A DNA stretch of 64,000 nucleotides, taken from Diploptera punctata. Its lineage: Eukaryota; Arthropoda; Insecta; Blattodea; Blaberidae. The position numbers were made by a program, and so were the translations under genes. Below are positions 10,241-20,428 of this stretch, piece by piece (the stretch's first letter is position 1; every line of letters begins with the position of its first letter). The notes under the pieces were generated by a model that was not told the DNA's origin, did not search any database, and saw only the letters and a program-made list of their open reading frames with translations. The stretch is from positions 234,501 to 298,500 of the forward strand of contig JASPKZ010007528.1 of NCBI GenBank assembly GCA_030220185.1. Direction: 5' to 3'.

Positions 10241-10800
10241 ATTCATCTTAGGTTAAGCTTAGGATTAAGGACTCTCCTGGCGCAACACTATCATCATCAT
10301 CACCCATCATAACATCAGGGTAACGTAACCCCGCCTCAGAAGTGGGTTAGAATTACGCCAATGCCAGGAGAGAAGATCTGGACCCATTCCACCACCCCTT
10401 GGGATACCTCGGCCAGAAGGCCCTACTCCCGAGTCCCCGAATTCTTGTCCTCCCATATCTACATCACGATCACATTCAGGTTCACAGACAATAAAACCAA
10501 CACCTCAGGGAGAAGGTGTTGGAGTCGCAACTTCAGGGAAATTGCTGAGCTACATAGTACGTCATTCCTGAGTACCCCACAGTTGGTCCACGGGCTCCTC
10601 GAGCCTAGCCGAGAGGAATGCTGTCGCAGATCCACCGACCGTTCCCCTGTTCTACCTCCAGGGACGCATCCTGCAGCCGTTGTGAGACCGGCTAGGACTT
10701 GAATCCTCAAGCCCCACAGTGTGAGATTATAGTACATCTAGGTACTCATCTCCTGGCGACCCCACAGTTGGTCCACGGGGTCGCTAGGAGGAGAGAACAC
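10241..10800 (+). repeat. R8 dispersed repeat
   Basis: ACTCTCCTGGCGC, then CGTAACCCCGCC and following sequence. A minus-strand relative lies at 25655-25780. It holds an internal duplication of CCCACAGTTGGTCCACGGG (near 10578 and 10761). GC content is higher than in the surroundings. Overlapping open frames on both strands have no recognisable motif, so I do not call a gene. Confidence 0.5.
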
Positions 10801-11057
10801 CAGAAATGTACAAAAAGGACAACCTGGGGATTAAAAAAATAATCAAAAACATCATCAACAATCGATTTTATTAGAACTCACGCCAGTTGCATTTACTGTT
10901 TCAAACCACAATCTGTCAGAACTCAGGAGACCCTTAAAGTTAGGAGCTTAAGGAACACACCTTTTTATACTAATTCCGAGCTAAGTCCCAGTTGTATTCT
11001 ACACAAACCAGATGTATGACTGCATTTACATTGGTCGAATAATGGTTTATATATATA
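10801..11057. other. Unassigned, with R11 copy at 10970-11050
   Basis: The R11 repeat (CCGAGCTAAGTCCCAGTTG) is interrupted at its right side by the tRNA-like foldback element T2. Confidence 0.45.
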
Positions 11058-11523
11058 TGGTATGATAAGAAAAATAAATGCCTGGACGGGATTCGAACCC
11101 GGATCTCTGAGTCTGTACCTCAGCGTGATATCCATTACACTACCAGGCGAATCCAATTCAAACACTTATTTTTCTTATATATGTATTATACTCTCCATTA
11201 TTACTAGATGTCGCGAGAACTCGGTCTTCACTGCCACCTAGTAGCTAACTATAACAAGTAAGCAAATTAAAGAAAGCGTCACTGCTATAAGGTAAAAATA
11301 TTCTCTTTAATTTGCTTACTTGTTATAGTCAGCTACTAGATGGCAGTGAAGACCGAGTTCTCGCGACATCTAGTAATAATGGAGAATAAAATACATATAT
11401 AAGAAAAATAAGTGTTTGAATTGGATTCGCCTGGTAGTGTAATGGATATCACGCTGAGGTACAGACTCAGAGATCCGGGTTCGAAACCCATCCAGGCATT
11501 TATTTTTCTTATCATACCATATT
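11058..11523. mobile_element. T2: 466-bp foldback element with tRNA-like sequence in each arm
   Basis: Near-perfect inverted arms of about 210 bp surround a short centre (about 11276-11298). Each arm holds a tRNA-like body: minus strand 11080-11148 and plus strand 11429-11498. Each has acceptor halves GCCTGG and CCAGGC, an A-box relative TAGTGTAATGG, an anticodon arm CTGAG-loop-CTCAG with loop GTACAGA, and a B box of GGTTCGAA type. Each is preceded about 33 bp upstream by TATATAAGAAAAAT and followed by TTTATTTTTCTT, a Pol III terminator-like run. The seventh acceptor pair is a mismatch and a charged tRNA is not assured. Confidence 0.7.
11429..11510 (+). ncRNA. tRNA-like Pol III unit in T2 (right arm)
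   Basis: tRNA-like body of about 70 nt plus T-run terminator. The loop GTACAGA would place ACA at the anticodon position. The upstream TATATA block lies at the distance where insect tRNA genes often carry a TATA-like element. Whether it is transcribed is unknown. An almost identical body lies at 11080-11148 on the minus strand. Confidence 0.4.
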
Positions 11524-11580
11524 AAGCTTGCATTGCTCAATGTTAAACATTTAATTATAACATATATATATATATATATA

Positions 11581-11990
11581 CAGGGTGATTCAAAAGGTTT
11601 CAGCAGCTTATGCAGGGGTCGAAATACCACAACTTTCGATTAGTAACATATGGTCTGCAAAGTAATCCTGTGTCAGTACAAGCCTGGGAATGTCTGAGTG
11701 GACAAGAAATTATTTTGTGTAGACACTTAAGCAAATCTAAATGTATTCACCAATTTGGTTTTAGAACACTAGATGTTCAAAATGCCTGCCACCACATTGA
11801 ATACAGGCACGTTCTTCCTCATGAGCAAGAATTTCCTCTTCCATGGCGATTCTTCGAATCGTACGTGGCCGGCCTACATGATGCCATGAACGCAAGGAGC
11901 CTGTTTCCCCGAGTCGGCGATGAAAGTTTACCATACATAAAATGGATGTCTCGATGTTCAGTGTATTCCATTTCACAAAAATCATAAATA
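11581..11990 (-). mobile_element. DNA-transposon remnant with helix-turn-helix-like coding scrap
   Basis: The left end reads ACAGGGTGATTCAAAAGG after a (TA)n run, an end type common for arthropod cut-and-paste elements. The minus-strand open frame (11761-11985) contains ETGSLRSWHHVGRPRT followed by an EEEIL segment. This recalls the N-terminal helix-turn-helix region of Tc1/mariner-related transposases, in which a GRPRT motif precedes the second HTH. No DDE/D catalytic region is visible. E1d is inserted directly beside it at 11996. Confidence 0.45.
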
Positions 11991-11995
11991 TTCAT

Positions 11996-12643
11996 AAGTA
12001 ACGCCACGAGTGATTTCTAATTTATCTAGAGAATGTGGAAATCAAGAGTGGCATTTGTTAGGACTATTTAACGAATAAAATTAAGCTGTTTACTCACAAA
12101 TCATTATTTAACTATAGTTATTTTAAAATATTTATATATTTAATGTAAACGGCGATGTTTGAAAACAAATGAGAAATGTTTGGTAATGTTTAATTTGTTC
12201 ATCACTGCAACTCGATCATACTATTTATTGACAAATAGGATCGCAATATTGTAAGAATGCTCCCAAGTGGAGAAAAAATGAAACACATCAAACTGTATAT
12301 TATAACCAACATTATAGGTTATTAATTATTTTTTTTTCGGAAACAACTCAGTAAAATCATTATTTAAAAACCCAATTATTGAACACACAATTATCAAATG
12401 TGTAGGTCGAAGGAATCTGTTCATTATTTGCTATATTCAACGTAGGCCCTATATGTTGAAGAGTCAGTCACTGCAAAATAATGCTCAGATCTGTTCAGAA
12501 TATTAAAAAGGAGGAGCTTTCTTTATTTTGGTAAACATAATTCGATAAATATCGGGGGGGAAACACGACTGTCATTGGTTGTAAAACAAAAATTCATTGA
12601 AACGTAATTGGTCATTGACTACCATTTGGGGCATGAGAAATAG
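11996..12643 (+). mobile_element. E1d with perfect 4-bp TSD
   Basis: Starts AAGTAACGCC, has one shortened palindrome arm (about 12001-12053), and ends GGGGCATGAGAAATAG. TCAT flanks it on both sides (11992-11995 and 12644-12647). Belongs to the E1 branch whose right half reads GGTAAACATAATTCG. Confidence 0.75.
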
Positions 12644-12654
12644 TCATCTAAAAT

Positions 12655-12790
12655 AGTTTGGTATGTACTAAAGGCATCATCTAAATATAATATATTAAGA
12701 AGTACTGGCGAAAGTGGACAACCTTGTCCAAGTCCATTGTTGATTTCTATGTATAATGTATTTGGTAGATATCGAGAAAATGTGGAATAT
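12655..12790 (-). mobile_element. LINE RT fragment (motif B region)
   Basis: The minus strand, read in one frame, gives INNGLGQGCPLSP followed by VLLNI. This matches the reverse transcriptase block GxxQGCPLSPxLFN that precedes motif C. About 45 codons are open. Neither the upstream fingers region nor the FADD/YADD motif is joined to it. The family is unassigned. Confidence 0.65.
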
Positions 12791-12970
12791 ATCTCAGAAA
12801 AGTGTGACCTTCATAGAAGTCAAACAGGTTGCAGAGTTGTTGAGTTGCATATTAAAACTTATTTTGTCTTATTTTATGTAATTTCCTGTGAAACCCAGTT
12901 GCAGAGAGAAGTTGTACCTTTATTAGAGAATTGCAATAGCATTAAGTTGTTCAGGTTATTTTAAAGAAAA

Positions 12971-13425
12971 AAATGTTTACTTGTTTTTTTTTCTTTTTAC
13001 AAATGAATAGTTGCCCCGAAAACAGATCTAATCCACAAACATTTGAAAGTTGAGTTTTCAGTGCATTAGTGATCTATCCGGAGAGTATCGGCATGGTGCA
13101 TACTCTCTTCCAGACCTGTTCTATTTATTTTTAAAAGTTGGGTTTAAGCGAATAGTGATCTATATGTAACAAAATGGCGGAAGCAGTTAGTCAAGTCAAT
13201 AATAGCAGTGCAGAAAAACAATTATTGCACATTCCACCACAGTTCCATGAATTCTAATCAGAATCTTAGAGAAATTGAGTGAAAATAAGAAAGACACAAA
13301 GGATGTAACAAAATAATATTAATTGCAAAATAAATACTGAAAACAGATTAAATCAGAAATTTTCTAACTGAATCAGTGTTCAATATGTATTTTCTATTTC
13401 CTATTATAGCATTTTTATTTAAATA
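12971..13425. other. No gene seen
   Basis: Unassigned AT-rich sequence. Confidence 0.4.
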
Positions 13426-13429
13426 TGTG

Positions 13430-14075
13430 TTAGATGATTTTGTGGCTGAATTCAAATACCTAGGAACAATAATCACAAATAGGAATGAGATGCACAAAGA
13501 AATTAAACATAGGCTCAATTCTGGAAATGCGTGCTATTATGCATTACAGAGACTTTTGATGTCCCAACTCCTTTCAAAAAACGTTAAGCTGAAAATATAT
13601 AAAACTATTATTCTACCAGTTATATTATATGGGTGCGAAACATAGACTCTTACTTTAAGGGAGGAAATGAGATTACAAGTATTTGAGAATAAAGTTCTTA
13701 GGAAAATTTTTGGACAAAAGAGAGATGAACAGACAGGTGAATGGAGAAGACTACATAACAATGAACTACACGGTCTTTATAGAAAGCCAGATATAATAAG
13801 AACAGTTAAGTCCCGTAGACTGCGATGGGCAGGACATGTTGCACGTATGGGGAATGAAAGACGTGCATGGAAACTTCTTGTAGGAAAGCCAGAAGGAAAA
13901 CGCCCAGTTGGTAGACCAAGAATGAGGTGGGAGAACAACATTAACTATGATTTGAGGGAAGTAGATTATACAGGGAATGATTGGAAAGCATTGGCTCAGG
14001 ATAGGGATGTATGGAGAGCTTATGTCCGCGCGGCCATGAACCTACGGGTTCGATAGTGCCAGTGAGTAAGTTAGA
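13430..14075 (+). mobile_element. LINE-a 3' fragment, one in-frame stop
   Basis: The post-RT region of LINE-a begins at AEFKYLGTIITN. It continues through YALQRLLMSQLLS, LYGCET, a TAG at 13643-13645 where other copies have TGG, then REEMRLQVFENK, RRLRWAGHVARM, GRPRMRWENN and the terminal MNLRVR-stop (14056). The stop is a single substitution; the rest stays in frame, so the copy is fairly young. The element ends with TGCCAGTGAGTAAGTTAG, matching the tetranucleotide tails of the other copies. LINE-a is the most abundant retroelement here. Confidence 0.9.
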
Positions 14076-14220
14076 TCATTTTTCAATTCTATAGAGATAG
14101 ATCACTTTTGCACACAATTCTGTATTAAATTGTTAATATTTAGTCATTAACATGTTATTTTGCATTCTAATTGTCTGTATATGTTTCCAATAGGATGAGA
14201 GAATGAAATCTATATGACAT

Positions 14221-14551
14221 CCATCCACAGTAATTCTGCCCGAAGGCAGGTCCTTCACTGCAATCATAGAATTTTCATGCTATGCTTGCAGCTTTACTAG
14301 GGAATTATAGGTGTGGTAGCTTCCCGTTGCTTTCCACACCAGTGAAGGATGATGATGATGATGGCGATGATGATAATGGTGGCCATATGATTTTGGGGAC
14401 CGTTTGGGCCTTAACGTTTTCCTGACATTTGTCTTACAGGTGAGGAAAAACCCCGATAAAAACCTCACAGAAAAACTGCCCCGACCGGGGATCGAACCCG
14501 GGTCCGCTGCGTGACAAGGCAGCACGCTACCTCGAGACCACAGCGGTGGAC
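14221..14551 (-). mobile_element. SINE-A, full length, 11-bp TSD
   Basis: Complete minus-strand copy, B box GGTTCGATCCC, with an ATG/ATC-rich middle. Perfect TSD CTATATGACAT at 14210-14220 and 14552-14562. The ends agree with those of the copies at 8023 and 32279, which fixes the SINE-A length at about 330-350 bp. Confidence 0.93.
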
Positions 14552-14719
14552 CTATATGACATAATAAAGGTAATAGCCTCAAAATGAAAATTATACTTTT
14601 TTTTTTTTCGTTTTCCCAACAATTTGTAGTTTGTGGATTAGATCCCTTTTCGGAGCAAATATTCAAATCTTCATCCGTCTTACTTGGTGGACATCGAAAA
14701 TAATCATAGCTCTCAAAGG

Positions 14720-15582
14720 GCATCAAGCAAGGTCCATTCTTATTTAATATTGTAATGGATAAAATTATTGAAAACATGCCACCACGTTTGGGTTATAAAA
14801 TGGGAAACACTAGATTTCACTTGATATGTTACGCACATTATGTTCTCCTTTCAGAATCTGAAGATAATTTACAAAGATCTTTACATCAATTTTTTATAAA
14901 TGCCTAAATGCAATGTGGAAATTAACACGAATAAGACAAAATGCTTAACAATATCAAAAGAAACAGTAAAATGCAAATTACAAGTAGAAAGAAAATTCAT
15001 AGAACAAGTGTCAGAATTTAATTATTTAGGTGTATTAATAACAAACACTAAAAATTGAATAAAAGAAGTAAAGAAACAAACTGATAAAGCAGCACAAATA
15101 TCAGGATCTATGAAAGATTTAATTTGGCGCAACGAACATTTGTCAGCAGAAAGCAAAATCTGCATTTATACAAAACGATAGTACGATCAATTATCGTATA
15201 TGGAGCAGAAACTAGGGCTGATACAACAAAAACTAAACAAATAATAAGCACATGCGAAATCAAAATCTTAAGAACTATTCAGGGAAAAAACATTATTTGA
15301 TAAAATACACAACACAGAAATTATAGATAAATGTCAAATTCAAGACATAACCAAATTTATTATAGATAGACGAAAATATATAGAAAGGTCATATAGAAAG
15401 AATGGAAGACAACAGACTTGCAAAAAGAGCTAAAGAAGGTCGACCAATGGACGGGAGAAGAACAAGAGGATGCCAAGAGATGGATAGACAGTGAATGCAC
15501 ATCCAATACGTCTTCCTCCGAGGAGTGATTTTGGAAATAAACAGGATAAAAATCCTACAAATTAAGAATAAGAAGAATATAT
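14720..15582 (+). mobile_element. LINE-d fragment, RT motif C degraded
   Basis: Starts in the RT with GIKQGPFLFNIVMDKIIENM (motif B region). The motif C position (14830-14841) reads YAHY instead of YADD, so the catalytic aspartates are lost. Post-RT sequence follows in several frames (YLGVLITNT, IVYGAET, then GRRTRGCQEM). It ends with an AGAAGAAT tail. The 3' end matches the minus-strand copy at 21667-21900 (GGAGTGATTTTGGAAATAAA in both). Many stops: an old copy. Confidence 0.75.
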
Positions 15583-15884
15583 ACTAATTCTGCCCGAGGG
15601 CAGGTCCTTCACTGCAATCAAAACATTTTCATGCTATGCTTGCAGCTTTACTAGGCAATGGTAGGTGTGGTAGCTTCCCGTTGCTTTCCACATCGATCAA
15701 GGATGATGATGATGGCCATATGATTTCGGGGACCGTTTGGGCCTTGAAATTTTCCTGACATTTGTCTTAAAGGTGAGGAAAACCCCGATAAAAATCTCTG
15801 CGAGAAAAACTGCCCTAACAGGGGATCGAACCCGGGCCCGCTGCGTGACAAGGCAGCACGCTACCTCGAGACCACAGCGGTGGA
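15583..15884 (-). mobile_element. SINE-A, inserted at the LINE-d 3' end
   Basis: Near-complete minus copy with B box GGTTCGATCCC and full 3' block GGGCAGAATTAG-like end. It directly follows the LINE-d tail. The TSD is unclear. Confidence 0.85.
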
Positions 15885-15925
15885 CACTATTAGAGGTACT
15901 ATTATTGCAGCGAATTACATGTTAG

Positions 15926-16002
15926 CTTGATAGTCTTGTGATTAGAGCTTCTGACTACGGTCCATGGGGTCCTAGGTTCGATTCCCGATCAAACTGCAAT
16001 TT
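15926..16002 (+). ncRNA. T5: tRNA-like sequence with T-run terminator
   Basis: TTGAT and ATCAA halves pair as a short acceptor stem around a body with B box GGTTCGATTCC. AATTTTTTTTTC (15999-16010) follows directly, as in a Pol III gene. The anticodon arm does not fold convincingly. I therefore call it tRNA-like, perhaps a single-arm relative of T1-T4 or a tRNA pseudogene. Confidence 0.4.
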
Positions 16003-16010
16003 TTTTTTCG

Positions 16011-16465
16011 CTTAAAACGTTATTCTGTTGTCGGTAACATTTCCTACTATTTTGAACGTTTTCTAACGCATCTTAAAACACTGCGTATAATTCATAAATA
16101 ATGGGAAGAACTTCTATTAGTTTCCAAGAATTGTTCGAAATTCTTGATGTTAGATGGCAGCACATTATCTGTGAAACTAATTCTACGATATATTTGACAT
16201 AGCGTAAAGGAGAATGTAAATAAATTAAAACACACTTATTTTTTCCGTACCACCCCAATTAGGGAATCTCTATTAATTCTTATCCATATTCTTTCTTGCA
16301 CAATTAATCACTAGTTGATGTTGTTTTATTTCTGTTGCAAACTGCGCGTAATATTGTTCTGACGTCATAATGATGACTATGTGACGTATTGTGTATAACG
16401 GTTGTATTGTTATATAGCTCCAGCACAACGTTTATTAGTAAGGAAATTATACATGATCTACATAA
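16011..16465. other. No gene seen
   Basis: Unassigned, AT-rich. Confidence 0.4.
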
Positions 16466-16505
16466 GGCTGTCATCAGTTGTATAACTAAACAACTGATGA
16501 CAGCC
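16466..16505. repeat. Perfect hairpin, 16-bp stem, 8-nt loop
   Basis: GGCTGTCATCAGTTGT and its exact complement around ATAACTAA. TTTATTAGTAAG lies on both sides (about 16430 and 16520), so the hairpin sits between direct repeats. Confidence 0.7.
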
Positions 16506-16528
16506 TCTATAAGAGATTTTTATTAGTA

Positions 16529-16532
<4 letters not shown>

Positions 16533-16578
<46 letters not shown>

Positions 16579-16733
16579 TCATCGGTTGATTAATGTCTTT
16601 GACATCTTCCGATTCCTAATAGCCAATTTTGTCGGTCCATCCAATCTCCTGGTTGTAGATGTTTCTCCTTCATTAATAACCATATTCCCTGACTCCAGGA
16701 GGTTTTAGGTCTTCCTCTGCTTCGTCTTCCCTC

Positions 16734-16764
<31 letters not shown>
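16533..16764 (-). mobile_element. LINE-i 3' end between two (TA)n runs
   Basis: 16578-16736 matches the 3' end of the longer LINE-i copy at 39030-39370, and (TA)n lies on both sides (16533-16576 and 16737-16764). On the minus strand it encodes the tail after the GRPKTSW-type block. This is a very short 5'-truncated copy. Confidence 0.65.
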
Positions 16765-16765
<1 letters not shown>

Positions 16766-16770
<5 letters not shown>

Positions 16771-17957
16771 GCTAATATAGTTAAGAATAAATTGAGGAAA
16801 ATTTATGAAAATATAATTGGAGAAGAGCAGAATGGATTCAGAAAGGGTAGATCTTGTACAGATGGATTCTTTACTCTAAAACTACTATTAGAAAAGCACA
16901 AGGAATTCAATATAGAAACTCATATCGCCTTCGTTGACTTCATAAAGGCTTTTGACAAAGTAGACAGAAATATATTACTACAAATTTTAGCTGATGATAA
17001 CGTTCCACAACAATATATTACTAATATCTTCAACATGTATAAAGATAATGAAATCTCTGTTAAACAAGATGGCAAATTATCTTCTTGGAAAAAGATCAAC
17101 ACTGGAGTAAGACAGGGATGTGAACTTTCACACCGGTGCTTTTCATTATATACATGAATAAATTAATAAATGAATGGAGGAAAACACAACGAGGATATAT
17201 ACCCATCAATAGGAACCTCAAACTTGATGCTATTCTTTTTGCAGACGATTTAGCTCTTCTGGCACTTTCCGAAAATGATTTGCAACGATCAATTTATAAT
17301 TTACAAAAAATAGGTGCCAAATTTAATATGGAAATATCAATTAACAAAACTAAAATTATGGCATTTCATGGGAAGGACCCCATACAAAGTAAAATCTGTC
17401 TCCAGAATAAAATTTTAGAGAGATCTAATCAATTTAAATATCTTGGATATCATCTCTCTATCTGGGATGAAAAGGATATCCCTGAAAAAGTTACTAGTTA
17501 TAATAAAAGTTTGGGAATTATTAATCAAGTTATGAAACCATCCCTTGTACAAAAAAACACCAGATTACGTTTATATAACACTTTGGCTAGACCAGTGTTG
17601 ACCTATGGTAGTGAAGCATGGACACTAAAAAAACAACATGAAAGCAGAATAACGGCTTGTGAAATGAGATTCATGCGCAGAACAGCGGGTTACACCAGAT
17701 GGGATCGGAAAAGGAACACCGATATCTTAAAAGAATTGAAGACTGCGCCAATTTTGGAATATATTAAACAGTACCAACTAAATTGGAAACACCATCTTGA
17801 AAGAATGAGTTCAAATCGGATCCCCAAAGCTGTTTATAATTATAGGCCTATACCAAGAGGACGAAGATCACTGGGCCGTCCTATGAAACGCTGGAGGGAA
17901 AATTTTCTATAGGATCGTAACAGGCCTTGGCCTAATACTTGGAAGGAAGAAGAATAT
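16766..17957 (+). mobile_element. LINE-b, longest RT copy in the window
   Basis: Two overlapping frames together cover most of the reverse transcriptase and the C-terminus. Frame 1 (16766-17157) has EEQNGFRKGRS, the motif A block FVDFIKAFDKVDR, and GVRQGCELSH where PLSP is expected. After a frame change near 17130, frame 2 (to 17912) has FADD (17238-17249), KFNMEISINKTK, YLGYHLS, YGSEAWTL, ACEMRFMRRTAGYT, WKHHLERM and GRPMKRWREN. The 3' end reads GGCCTAATACTTGGAAGGAAGAAG on to about 17957. The endonuclease and the first RT fingers are absent. The one shift plus the PLSP change make it inactive. Confidence 0.9.
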
Positions 17958-17959
17958 AT

Positions 17960-18250
17960 GGGAATTTATCCACAATTAATTCGTTTTCCGTCACCTTCAA
18001 GAAATCCACCTTCTCCAGTTGTAGCGGTCCTGAACAAAGTCCCAGTTCACTCTCACACCGTCCATAGCCAACCTTGTTTGGGCGTTTCCTTTCTTATTTT
18101 CCCATCAATTCTCCACCCCAAGATCTTCTTAGGGATTCTATCCTGTGTCATCCCCTTGAGATGTGCGTGCCATCTTAATTATGTGCCTTCAGTTGTCTGT
18201 AATACATTTGTTTCCATTTCCGTAATTTTACTAATTTCTTCATCTTCCAG
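17960..18250 (-). mobile_element. LINE C-terminal fragment, decayed
   Basis: The minus strand encodes a segment like HLKGMTQDRIPKKILGW followed by a degenerate GRP-type block, in the position and spacing of the other LINE tails here. Stops interrupt it. The family is unassigned. Confidence 0.45.
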
Positions 18251-18252
18251 GT

Positions 18253-18498
18253 CTACAGCCCTTTATGAACTCTGGCTGCTGTCAGGACAACCTTCACGCC
18301 CTCCTTCTCCATCCTCGACCCCGAGCTTTCGGAGGTTCCTCTACTCCATCCATCCACCTCAAACTTCGGTCTTCCTCCATCTGGTCTCAGTAGTGTAAGC
18401 TTTCTAGTGGTATTCCCCTCCTCCATTCTCATTATGTGACCCACCCATCTCAGTCTGCCAATTTTAATAACATTTACAATATCTGGGTCTGAGTACAA
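18253..18498 (-). mobile_element. LINE C-terminal fragment
   Basis: Open frame with GRLRWVGHIMRMEEG, then a GGRP block whose RW continuation is scrambled. This is the usual post-RT signature. It may be a different family from its neighbour at 17960-18250, which points the same way. Confidence 0.6.
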
Positions 18499-18552
18499 GT
18501 TGTATCTTATCCACCATCATTTATAGCATTTTCGTTTCAAAGATTCTCAGTC

Positions 18553-18604
18553 AGTCCACTGCTGTGGTCTCGAGGTAGCGTGCTGCCGTGTCACGCAGCG
18601 GGCC
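18553..18604 (+). mobile_element. SINE-A head only, fused to LINE tail
   Basis: About 52 bp of the SINE-A 5' head (GTCCACTGCTGTGGTCTCGAGG) stops at GCAGCGGGCC, short of the B box. It joins a minus-strand LINE C-terminus directly (18605-18780). Confidence 0.7.
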
Positions 18605-18785
18605 TCTTGGCTTGTAGTTGAATGCTGCTCTTGGTAATCTTGTTACATTCATTCTTTCCACATGTGTAAACCATTTCTCTCTATATTCTCTGATTTTGTC
18701 ATTCAATGGATATCTATTTAACTCTGTTCTTATATCTCCATTCCTTATCCGATCCAATCTTGTGCAGGCTTTTGTTCTTCTAAGG
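18605..18785 (-). mobile_element. LINE C-terminal fragment
   Basis: The minus strand encodes RIRNGDIRTELN, IREYREKWFTHVERM and AAFNYKPRG, the helix and RM block upstream of GRP..RW. It is cut at the GRP position by the SINE-A head. Confidence 0.65.
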
Positions 18786-18794
18786 AAGTTCTAA

Positions 18795-19060
18795 AAATGA
18801 TTATGGTATAAATTTATAACCCTTTTTCCTATCACTTATTCAACTAAACATAAAAATAGATTCATTTTCGTCTTTCAGCTCATTTACGCCTAGAAGATCG
18901 TGATAAGTAGATTCCCGGGGAAAGCCGGGTAATCAGCATGGGATATCTAAAAATAATTACAATATAAATTTATAATTATTTTTCCTTTTACTTATTCAAC
19001 CTAATACGAGTACAAAAGTACTTAGGCTAGCAGCGCATGCCGGGTATTAGCTACCTAGTT
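18795..19060 (-). repeat. R2 dispersed repeat (5' part, minus)
   Basis: Read on minus it starts AGCTAATACCCGGCATGCGC and contains two of the roughly 165-bp monomers seen at 29654-30130. Confidence 0.65.
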
Positions 19061-19131
19061 CTGTAGGCGATAAAAACAGGACACCCTGTCACAGCACACG
19101 CTGTACTACGGTAGGTAAAACAAAAACTGCT

Positions 19132-19135
<4 letters not shown>

Positions 19136-19174
<39 letters not shown>
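19136..19174. repeat. (GA)n microsatellite
   Basis: About 19 GA units. Confidence 0.95.
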
Positions 19175-19178
<4 letters not shown>

Positions 19179-19304
19179 GTGAAGTAAAGTCTGTGCAGAT
19201 ATCGATCTTGTACTCGCTTCCACAATTTTCAGGTCCGCAATATTATATAAAACAATCAAAATCAAATGAAACCAAACAAATGTAGGATAAGCCGTCTCGG
19301 AAAA

Positions 19305-19440
19305 TGCGTGTCTATAGCCGCGCGGCTGCCCCAGGTTCGAATCCTGGCGGTTCCAGACAGGTAGGCCTATTGGTGCTTGTCATACCCGGATCCTTTCGGA
19401 GTTCTCCCGTTTCCCAATTTCCATTCTAGCCACACTCTCT
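19305..19440 (+). mobile_element. Possible SINE with tRNA-like T arm
   Basis: CCAGGTTCGAATCCTGG is a perfect T arm with a B box. The sequence after it (GTGCTTGTCATACCCGGATC and on) looks like a SINE body. There is only one copy here and the head is incomplete. Confidence 0.35.
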
Positions 19441-19463
19441 ATTCTCCCTTTCCTCCCCTTTAT

Positions 19464-20097
19464 AACTAACTCATTGGCTCTATGGAACCCGTAGGTTCAT
19501 GGCCGCGCGAACATATACTCTCCATACATCTTTATCCCGATCTAATGTTTTCCAATCATCCCCTGTAGGCCTATAATATAAAAGTAAAGTATTTCCACTA
19601 CAGGCCTCAGGAGGACCTTGGGGTAGTGGGAGGTTAAGGCTCCCACTTTTTCTTGACAATCGGCACTTGATGTCAGCCGGGTTGTCAGCCCTGCATGACG
19701 GCCGCCTTTACCCCCAAAACAAGCGTCTGGTACTCATTTCCGTTAGAGGCTGAGTCGACCCCAGGGCCACAGTGCCGCCAGAAGGTTTGGGTCAGTTTAA
19801 AAATCCTGACCCCACCGGGACTTGAACCCTCGACCTTCCGGCTTGTAGCGCAGTGCCTTAACCACTACGCTACGGCGTGCCCCACACTTCCCTAAAATCA
19901 TACATAATGATATTCTTCCACTTCGTTCTTGGTCTACCAACTGGGCGTTTTCCCTCTGGTTTTTCTACCAGAAGCTTCCATGCACGTCTTTCATTCCCCA
20001 TTCGTGCCACATGTCCTCCCCATCGCAGTCTTGTCATTACACCTGGCGTCCTATAAAGACCATGTAGTTCGCTGTTGTGTAGTTTCCTCCCCTTCAT
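19464..20097 (-). mobile_element. LINE-a 3' fragment interrupted by SINE-D
   Basis: The 3' end (AACTAACTCATTGGC, complement of the TTA/GTTA tail and GCCAGTGAG end) lies at 19464. The C-terminus of MNLRV type runs up to about 19572, is broken by SINE-D (about 19576-19885), and resumes to about 20097 with GRPRTKWKN and LRWGGHVARM. The plus-strand frames over it are shadows. Confidence 0.85.
19576..19885 (-). mobile_element. SINE-D, tRNA-derived, nested in LINE-a
   Basis: On the minus strand the head reads GCCGTAGCGTAGTGGTTAAGG (A-box type) with B box GGTTCAAGTCC, followed by a GC-richer body (GACCCAAACCTTCTGGCGGC and on). A diverged 3' part of the same family lies at 49785-49895. Confidence 0.7.
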
Positions 20098-20099
20098 TT

Positions 20100-20425
20100 C
20101 ATTTTATTTCATTTCTCATTCATTCATTTCATATCACGCTTCACACCATGACGTGTTAGGAAAATGAGACAGGTGTTGTGGGGATTTAGTGGGTTGCTCA
20201 CCAGACTGTAATTTGTGGGAACCCTATCTGCTGGGTCCCGAATAAAAGTTTAACAAGATATAGGCCTATAATCATTTTTTGCCCTATAGGCCTATAGGTT
20301 TCTAGGAAGCCAAATAATGTTTTGGGGGACGTTAAAAAAACTTTGGGAGAATGGTTCAAAAACATTTTGGGCGAGCTTTTATGCTGATCACCTGAATTGA
20401 GATTTTGTAAATTATAATTTTATTT
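20100..20425. other. No gene seen
   Basis: Unassigned. It contains several AGGCCTATA strings that recur elsewhere in the window. Confidence 0.4.
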
Positions 20426-20428
20426 ATA

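Noticed and set aside
10361..10737. Overlapping plus and minus frames of about 90-113 codons
   Set aside because: They lie inside the R8 repeat, on both strands, without recognisable motifs.
14280..14777. Long open frame across SINE-A on the minus strand, and similar frames at other SINE-A copies
   Set aside because: The frame follows the SINE sequence and recurs at every copy in either strand; SINE-A is non-coding. The repeated peptide is a by-product of the tRNA-like head.
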